Origin: Anaerolineae bacterium
Lineage (GTDB): Bacteria; Chloroflexota; Anaerolineae; Anaerolineales; Villigracilaceae
Assembly: GCA_021324435.1 (NCBI GenBank)
Contig: JAJPIZ010000039.1
Location: forward strand, 1-64,000
Length of the DNA: 64,000 nt
Direction: 5' to 3'
The position numbers and the translations under genes are program-made. Positions 59,514 through 64,000 of the stretch are shown piece after piece. The notes beneath the pieces were generated by a model, which did not search any database, was not told the origin of the DNA, and saw nothing but the letters and a program-made list of their open reading frames with translations. Within the stretch, counting starts at the first letter, position 1. Each line of letters opens with the position of its first letter.

Positions 59514-60665
59514 ATGCAAATTGAGCCTTTCACGATTTCAGTCTTAGAAGAAGTTCTTGATGACTTGAAGATGCGCCTCGAACGCACTCGCTGGCCGGAC
59601 GAAGTTGAACAATCCGGCTGGCGTTACGGCGCGAACCTCACCTACATGAAGGAACTGGCAGAATATTGGCGCACGAAATTCGATTGGCGCGCGCAGGAAA
59701 AGCGAATCAACTCCTTTGCAAACTATCGTGCGCTGATTGGTGATCTGCATATCCACTTCGTCCACGAGCGCGGAAAAGGATCGAACCCGATTCCATTGTT
59801 GATTACTCACGGCTGGCCGAGTTCATTTGCGGAAATGCTCGAACTTATCCCACTGCTCACTGATCCGGCTAATCACGGCGGCAAAGCCTCCGATTCGTTT
59901 GATGTGATTGTGCCGTCCGTGCCGGGCTATGGATTCTCCGACCGCCCGCTTCAGGCCGGGATGACCCGTTGGCGCGTCGCTGAAATCTGGGCCAAGCTGA
60001 TGGAGGGTCTCAGTTATGAAAAATTCGGTTTGCAAGCCAACGACATCGGCGCAGTTATTTCCGGTTGGTTGGCATTCGATCACCCCGAAAAAGTGATTGG
60101 GCTTCACACCATGATGCCAACTTTTCCTCCACCGTCCTTCGATGAGACTCAGCCTCCGATGACAGATGCTGAAAAAATCTTCAAAGTTGTTGTGGACGCA
60201 TGGGATCAGGAAGAGGGCGGTTATGACGCGATTCAACGGACGAGGCCGCAGACTCTGGCGTACGGCTTGAATGATTCGCCGGTCGCGTTGATGGCGTGGA
60301 TCGTCGAGAAATGGCGCGCCTGGACGGATCCAAACGGAAACGTCGAAGATTATTTTTCCAAAGATGAATTGCTGACCAACGTGACGATTTACTGGGTCAC
60401 GCAGACCGCAAATTCGTCCATGCGTTCCTACTTTGAACGCGCACACGATACGCGCAAGTTGAAACCGGATGACAAGATTCGTGTTCCAACGGGCGTGGCC
60501 CTCACCACAGAAGCCGTTGAACGTGCGCCGCGCGCATGGGTCGAGCGCCGCTACGTGGATATCCGCCGTTGGACGGAATTTTCGAGCGGCGGCCATTTCT
60601 TTGCCGCGGAAAATCCTGAAGTGCTTGCGATTGAAATCCGTGAGTTCTTTCGCCAGTTTCGGTAA
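59514..60665 (+). CDS. Epoxide hydrolase (EHN/microsomal type)
   Basis: 383 residues of the alpha/beta-hydrolase fold with the N-terminal EHN lid (WPDEVEQSGWRYGANLTYMK). The oxyanion motif is LLITHGWPSSF, the nucleophile Asp appears to be in LQANDIGAVI, and the catalytic His in SSGGHFFAAENPE. It opens epoxides to diols. Its place between two CrtI-like oxidoreductases suggests a shared lipid or terpenoid pathway in which one enzyme oxidises and this one handles an epoxide. That is inference. Confidence 0.9.
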   Translation: MQIEPFTISVLEEVLDDLKMRLERTRWPDEVEQSGWRYGANLTYMKELAEYWRTKFDWRAQEKRINSFANYRALIGDLHIHFVHERGKGSNPIPLLITHGWPSSFAEMLELIPLLTDPANHGGKASDSFDVIVPSVPGYGFSDRPLQAGMTRWRVAEIWAKLMEGLSYEKFGLQANDIGAVISGWLAFDHPEKVIGLHTMMPTFPPPSFDETQPPMTDAEKIFKVVVDAWDQEEGGYDAIQRTRPQTLAYGLNDSPVALMAWIVEKWRAWTDPNGNVEDYFSKDELLTNVTIYWVTQTANSSMRSYFERAHDTRKLKPDDKIRVPTGVALTTEAVERAPRAWVERRYVDIRRWTEFSSGGHFFAAENPEVLAIEIREFFRQFR

Positions 60666-60679
60666 ACGAGGAATCATTC

Positions 60680-62248
60680 ATGACATCCAACCAATATGAC
60701 GTGATCGTGATCGGCGCGGGGCACAACGGACTGGTCGCCGCCGCGTATCTTGCCAAACAGGGTAAAAAGGTTCTCGTTCTCGAACGGCGCGCCATCGTTG
60801 GCGGGACGGTTGTGACCGAATCTTTTGGCGATGATTTCATTGTTGACTCGTTGCAAACAGGCGGAACTCTGCGCCCGGACATTATCAAGGATTTGAAACT
60901 GGGTCTCGATACGAGCGGGAAGAATGCCCGCTCTACTCGACCCGCGTTTGTGTCATTGCAGCCGGACGGCAATCACCTCACACTCAATGCTGAGTCCATC
61001 AAGCGTTTCTCCGAACGAGATGCGGCGCGCTGGCCCGAATTTGTCCGCTTCATGGATAAGTGCGCCTACATCCTCGACGTTGCGTACTCCACCATCATGC
61101 CGCGCCTGCCGAGAAATTTCAGTTTTGAGGAAGGCTACGGCTTGCTCGAACTGGGACTCGAACTGCGCCTCGCCGGGCGCAAAGACATGCTCAACTTCAT
61201 CCGCGCCCTGCCGATGACCGCGCAGGAACTGCTGGAGGAATACTTCGAGTCTGAAACCGTCCGGGCGGCAGTCGCTTCGCTTGCCATCCATGCCCACACA
61301 CTGGGACCCATGGAAGCCGGCACCGGCTACACCCTCATCCACAACTGGTTGAATCGCGGCGGACTGGCGCATGCCCTCTCACCCCGCCTTCGGCGCCCCT
61401 CTCCCAATGGGAGAGGGGATGGGGGTGAGGGAGAGGGGTTAGGGGTGAGGGGCGTTGGGCAGATCGCACAAGCATTGGCAAATGCTGTCAAATCCTTCGG
61501 CGGCGAGATTCGCACAAATGCAGAAGTAGCCAACATCAAAGTTGAAAATCAAGTTGCCAAAGGCGTTATATTGGCGGATGGCGAAGAGATTACTGCCAAC
61601 ATCGTTCTCTCCTCCGCAGACCCGAAACATACTTTCCTGAAACTTGTTGGCGCGCGCGAACTGCCGCCTGAATTCGTCTGGCATGTTCAATCCATCAAGA
61701 TGCGTGGCTCGGTCGCGAAAGTTCACCTGCAAACGAATGGCAATCATGGAATTCCCGAGGGAACTCTTGTCGTTGCGCCTTCAATCAAATATTTGGAAAA
61801 AGCCTACGACGCCGCGAAATATGGTGAGATCTCGGAAAAACCGTATTTGGAAGTGACGACTTCGGGGAATACGGTTTCGATTCATTTCCAATATGCGCCG
61901 TATAAATTGAAAAGTAGTAAGTGGAAAGTGGAACGTGCGAATGTTGAGAAATTGGCGATTGATACGCTAGCGGAATACTTTCCCAATCTGAAGTCGTCAA
62001 TCGTCAATCATAAATCTATCACGCCTCTCGATCTCGAACAAACCTATGGACTCACCGAAGGCGATCTCAATCACGGACAATTGATGCTAGATCAATTCCT
62101 GTTCATGCGCCCCATTCCCGGCTGGTCGAATCATAAGACGCCGATTGATAATCTGTATCTTTGTGGAAGCGGCGTCCACGGTGGAGGCGGAGTCAGCGGG
62201 GCGGCGGGACGAAACGCGGTAAAAGCATTGAAACAAAAAACATGGTGA
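60680..62248 (+). CDS. FAD-dependent oxidoreductase, CrtI/PYROXD2 type, copy 2
   Basis: 522 residues, paralogue of copy 1 in the same operon. FAD motif VIVIGAGHNGLVAAAYLAKQ, then VLVLERRAIVGG; VLSSADPKHTFLKLV and the C-terminal LYLCGSGVHGGGGVSGAAG. Oddity: between NWLNRGGLAHA and GVGQIAQALANAV, residues about 233-258 are encoded by a palindromic repeat (61376-61453) that displaces the W-G-x3-G-G loop kept in copy 1. Two shorter micro-repeat-like stretches encode SSKWKVE and KSSIVNHKS near the end. Substrate unknown. Confidence 0.88.
   Translation: MTSNQYDVIVIGAGHNGLVAAAYLAKQGKKVLVLERRAIVGGTVVTESFGDDFIVDSLQTGGTLRPDIIKDLKLGLDTSGKNARSTRPAFVSLQPDGNHLTLNAESIKRFSERDAARWPEFVRFMDKCAYILDVAYSTIMPRLPRNFSFEEGYGLLELGLELRLAGRKDMLNFIRALPMTAQELLEEYFESETVRAAVASLAIHAHTLGPMEAGTGYTLIHNWLNRGGLAHALSPRLRRPSPNGRGDGGEGEGLGVRGVGQIAQALANAVKSFGGEIRTNAEVANIKVENQVAKGVILADGEEITANIVLSSADPKHTFLKLVGARELPPEFVWHVQSIKMRGSVAKVHLQTNGNHGIPEGTLVVAPSIKYLEKAYDAAKYGEISEKPYLEVTTSGNTVSIHFQYAPYKLKSSKWKVERANVEKLAIDTLAEYFPNLKSSIVNHKSITPLDLEQTYGLTEGDLNHGQLMLDQFLFMRPIPGWSNHKTPIDNLYLCGSGVHGGGGVSGAAGRNAVKALKQKTW
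61376..61453. repeat. CTCTCCCAATGGGAGAG repeat inside oxidoreductase copy 2
   Basis: CCCCTCTCCC-AAT-GGGAGAGGGG is a palindrome set in CTCACCCCGCC...GGGGTGAGGGAGAGGGG. Same family as 11463-11501. It is read in frame as an Arg/Gly/Pro-rich stretch. Confidence 0.75.
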
Positions 62249-62287
62249 TGGAGGATTCTATCGCCCATGTTTTATTTTATCCAACAA

Positions 62288-63136
62288 CTACACCGCGTGC
62301 TCGAAGTAATGATCAATCACATCCGAGCGTAACCATGCCTGCACGTCTTTGTGATCGAAGGTCTCTTCAGGAAGGTTGATGACCAGTTCGATCAGGCTCT
62401 GGCGCGTGGATTCGAATTTCTTCCTCAACTCGGCTTCCTCTAACTTTCCAAAAGTCTCAACGGCCTGCGCATTGAAAGCATCGGTGTCCTTGTCTGGTTG
62501 TTGATACACAGGGTCTTTGGAGATCGCATGTATCGTTTCGAGACCATCCTCCCACCACGCAATGACGTGCGCGGCCACATCTCGGAAGCGCGCGAAGCCC
62601 TGCTTCTCGAGGAAGGCTTTTTGCTTTTCTTCGGGCAAAGCATGGAAGCGTTCGACGTATCCGTCCCATTCGCGTTGAAGCGTATCGAGCACCAAAAAGC
62701 GCGGGGCGGTGAAACCGTGCTCTTTGAGATGCTCAAGGATCACGCCATTCAACCAGCCATACACGCGGCGGATTTTCATCTGCTCGTCGCTCAGCGACGA
62801 GACGAGCGCGGTCATATGTTTCAGCTGGGATTCGTACCAGGTCAGTAAGTCCGCTTCAGGGGTGGATTTGAAGCGGGCCAGCGAAGCGGCGTTGAACTCG
62901 TCGAAGTCATACTTCCGCGCAGGGCGGTCGCGATTATCTATCGTGTCGCGGATGATGCCCTCGGCCTCCTCCCACCAAACGCCCACGTGCGCGAGGATGT
63001 CATGCAAAGAATCGTAGCCTTGATCTCGGAGAAATTCCGCCTGCTGATCAGAAGACAGAGCCTTGAAGTTGGAGGGGTACGCGCCCCATTCATCGAGGGA
63101 TTGGAGAAAGTGTGCTTTGGTAAATTCAGGCGGCAT
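62288..63136 (-). CDS. ClbS/DfsB-like protein with two tandem domains
   Basis: 282 residues made of two four-helix-bundle repeats of about 135 residues. The pairs LHDILAHVGVWWEEAEGII and FRDVAAHVIAWWEDGLETI, and VYGWLNGVILEHLKEH and VQAWLRSDVIDHYFEH, show the duplication. Each repeat keeps the H-x5-W pattern and a final H of ClbS/DfsB and DinB-like proteins. ClbS hydrolyses colibactin as self-protection. The target here is unknown, and stress protection is the most I would infer. The ATG lies after AGGTCACC, 73 bases from the divergent gene. Confidence 0.8.
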   Translation of the reverse strand: MPPEFTKAHFLQSLDEWGAYPSNFKALSSDQQAEFLRDQGYDSLHDILAHVGVWWEEAEGIIRDTIDNRDRPARKYDFDEFNAASLARFKSTPEADLLTWYESQLKHMTALVSSLSDEQMKIRRVYGWLNGVILEHLKEHGFTAPRFLVLDTLQREWDGYVERFHALPEEKQKAFLEKQGFARFRDVAAHVIAWWEDGLETIHAISKDPVYQQPDKDTDAFNAQAVETFGKLEEAELRKKFESTRQSLIELVINLPEETFDHKDVQAWLRSDVIDHYFEHAV

Positions 63137-63209
63137 GGTGACCTCGCAAAATAGATATGCTATACTGATTGCACTCCATTGTACTCACGTCTCTGCGCAG
63201 GAGGAAGCC

Positions 63210-63674
63210 ATGAAAAGAAGAAAAAAGATTTGGACACGCAAGCGCCCGATTGCAGTGACCATTGTGGCATGGGGAATCTTTATCTTATTTCTGATTCGTT
63301 TATATCAAGTGATCGAGCCGTTGATCCGCGAGGGAGTCTTCGAGCGCGGCATCACAGCTCCGCTCATCACAGAAGGCACAAAACTGACGCCTCTGGGTTA
63401 CGCCCTGTTGGTCAGCGCTACCTATCTGATCCTTTCACTGGCGGGCATCGTGGTGTTGATCGGTTTCCTGCGCGTCCATCGCTGGGCCTGGCTGGTATTG
63501 ATGTCATGGACGGGCTTTTCGCTTGCCCTCACGCTGATCAATTATTTCTACGGCCACGCCAATTACATCGTGATGGCCTCGGACACAATCATCGCTTTTG
63601 CGCTCAATCAGTCGGATGTGCAACGCATCTTTCGGATAAGGACGGACCAAGGTGAACACATCAACATCAACTGA
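63210..63674 (+). CDS. Membrane protein, unknown function
   Basis: 154 residues from the ATG at 63210 (GGAGGAAGCC upstream). A strongly basic start (MKRRKKIWTRKRP) precedes four hydrophobic helices (about 13-33, 62-86, 92-112, 117-135). The tail reads NQSDVQRIFRIRTDQGEHININ. No family recognised. Its end overlaps a likely GTG start of the next gene, so the two form an operon. Confidence 0.72.
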   Translation: MKRRKKIWTRKRPIAVTIVAWGIFILFLIRLYQVIEPLIREGVFERGITAPLITEGTKLTPLGYALLVSATYLILSLAGIVVLIGFLRVHRWAWLVLMSWTGFSLALTLINYFYGHANYIVMASDTIIAFALNQSDVQRIFRIRTDQGEHININ

Positions 63675-64000
63675 CCGCCCCACCATGCCGATCAACGCGC
63701 CGGACCTCGACTTGTTGCGGCGTTATGAACCCGTCGTTCGCTTCACCAAAGGCGAACAGTTTTATCCCACCGATGTGGAGCGTTACGTGCAGGAATGCAG
63801 CCTGTGGGCGCATTACCCCGATGGCCGCGATGAGTTGCTGGTCAAGCAGGGTGACCTGACGCTGGAAAATCTAGTGGAACAACGCCCCGCAGTTTTCGGG
63901 ACGGTGCATTACTTGCGATTCATCGAGACCCTGAGTCTCTCCGAATCGGCGCAGGTGCTCGCCAATCAACTTCGCCTGCGCTCGATCCTCAAGAATACTT
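63652..64000 (+). CDS. Unknown protein, N-terminus only (runs off the window)
   Basis: An open frame from a GTG at 63652 (AAGGA 8-9 bases upstream), with an ATG at 63685 as alternative, continues to the end of the window without a stop. It reads LDLLRRYEPVVRFTKGEQFY, then PTDVERYVQECSLWAHYPDG, and later VEQRPAVFGTVHYLRFIETL. No signal peptide in this part. I do not recognise the family. It overlaps the preceding membrane protein gene by 23 bases, so the two are probably translated together. Confidence 0.7.
   Translation, partial: MNTSTSTDRPTMPINAPDLDLLRRYEPVVRFTKGEQFYPTDVERYVQECSLWAHYPDGRDELLVKQGDLTLENLVEQRPAVFGTVHYLRFIETLSLSESAQVLANQLRLRSILKNT

Overview
This 64 kb window looks like chromosomal DNA of a Chloroflexota bacterium close to the Anaerolineales. 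That is inference. It rests on the mix of genes (a fused glyA-gcvT gene, a paired FAD-oxidoreductase/epoxide hydrolase cluster, an MsrPQ pair, several Thr/Pro-rich surface or lipoproteins), a moderately high GC content, and dense intergenic palindromic micro-repeats. Most of the window is ordinary housekeeping and metabolism with short intergenic gaps. There is no prophage, CRISPR array, insertion sequence or rRNA.

Layout. 0.1-6.6 kb: an endonuclease/exonuclease/phosphatase-fold protein, a GT4 glycosyltransferase, a DedA protein and an apparent heterodimeric ABC exporter. 7.0-10.1 kb: a BtuFCD-type cobalamin importer behind a cobalamin riboswitch with its own terminator hairpin. 10.1-14.1 kb: a GT87-like membrane protein and two tandem SDR/DUF2867 paralogues. 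14.2-22.2 kb: ComEC with a degenerate nuclease domain, an Flp pilin, a cyclase-like pseudogene, an S51 peptidase, a TlpA-like lipoprotein, MsrPQ, a DsbA-like protein and a deoxynucleoside kinase. 22.2-32.3 kb: an APH-type pseudogene, a GH1 glucosidase, RlmB, CysS, a PIN/TRAM protein, MoaA, a HAD hydrolase, an ACT-malic enzyme and an aminotransferase. 32.5-45.3 kb: a TetR regulator divergent from a reductase/LUD/VOC operon, a PAS-PAS-GGDEF protein, a DnaQ-WYL fusion, an adenosine deaminase/Nudix/NHL operon, a methyltransferase, an M20 amidase and an HD-GYP sensor. 45.4-48.6 kb: a large vWA membrane protein and a small companion. 48.65-51.3 kb: an AT-richer accessory operon. 51.4-57.2 kb: GlyA-GcvT fusion, tRNA-Val with a tRNA-derived tandem array, an FAH-family protein and a second GcvT. 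57.2-64 kb: a broken PIN toxin/antitoxin pair, an oxidoreductase/epoxide hydrolase/oxidoreductase operon, a ClbS-like protein and two membrane or unknown proteins.

Three themes stand out. First, the accessory operon at 48.65-51.3 kb starts with a 28-codon stump of a Dam-type DNA adenine methylase. Overlapping it are an intact HARE-HTH/nuclease-like gene and two tiny unknown genes; a Cys-rich protein with an HhH-like region follows 41 bases later. It looks like a restriction system that lost its methylase, or something rebuilt from one. Second, palindromic micro-repeats, common between genes here, also lie in frame inside at least five protein genes and inside the peripheral arm of the cobalamin riboswitch. 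Third, three genes (cyclase-like, APH-like, Dam-like) have lost their middle but keep recognisable ends. Several genes also carry a -10 box only 6-7 bases before the ATG, which suggests leaderless transcripts.
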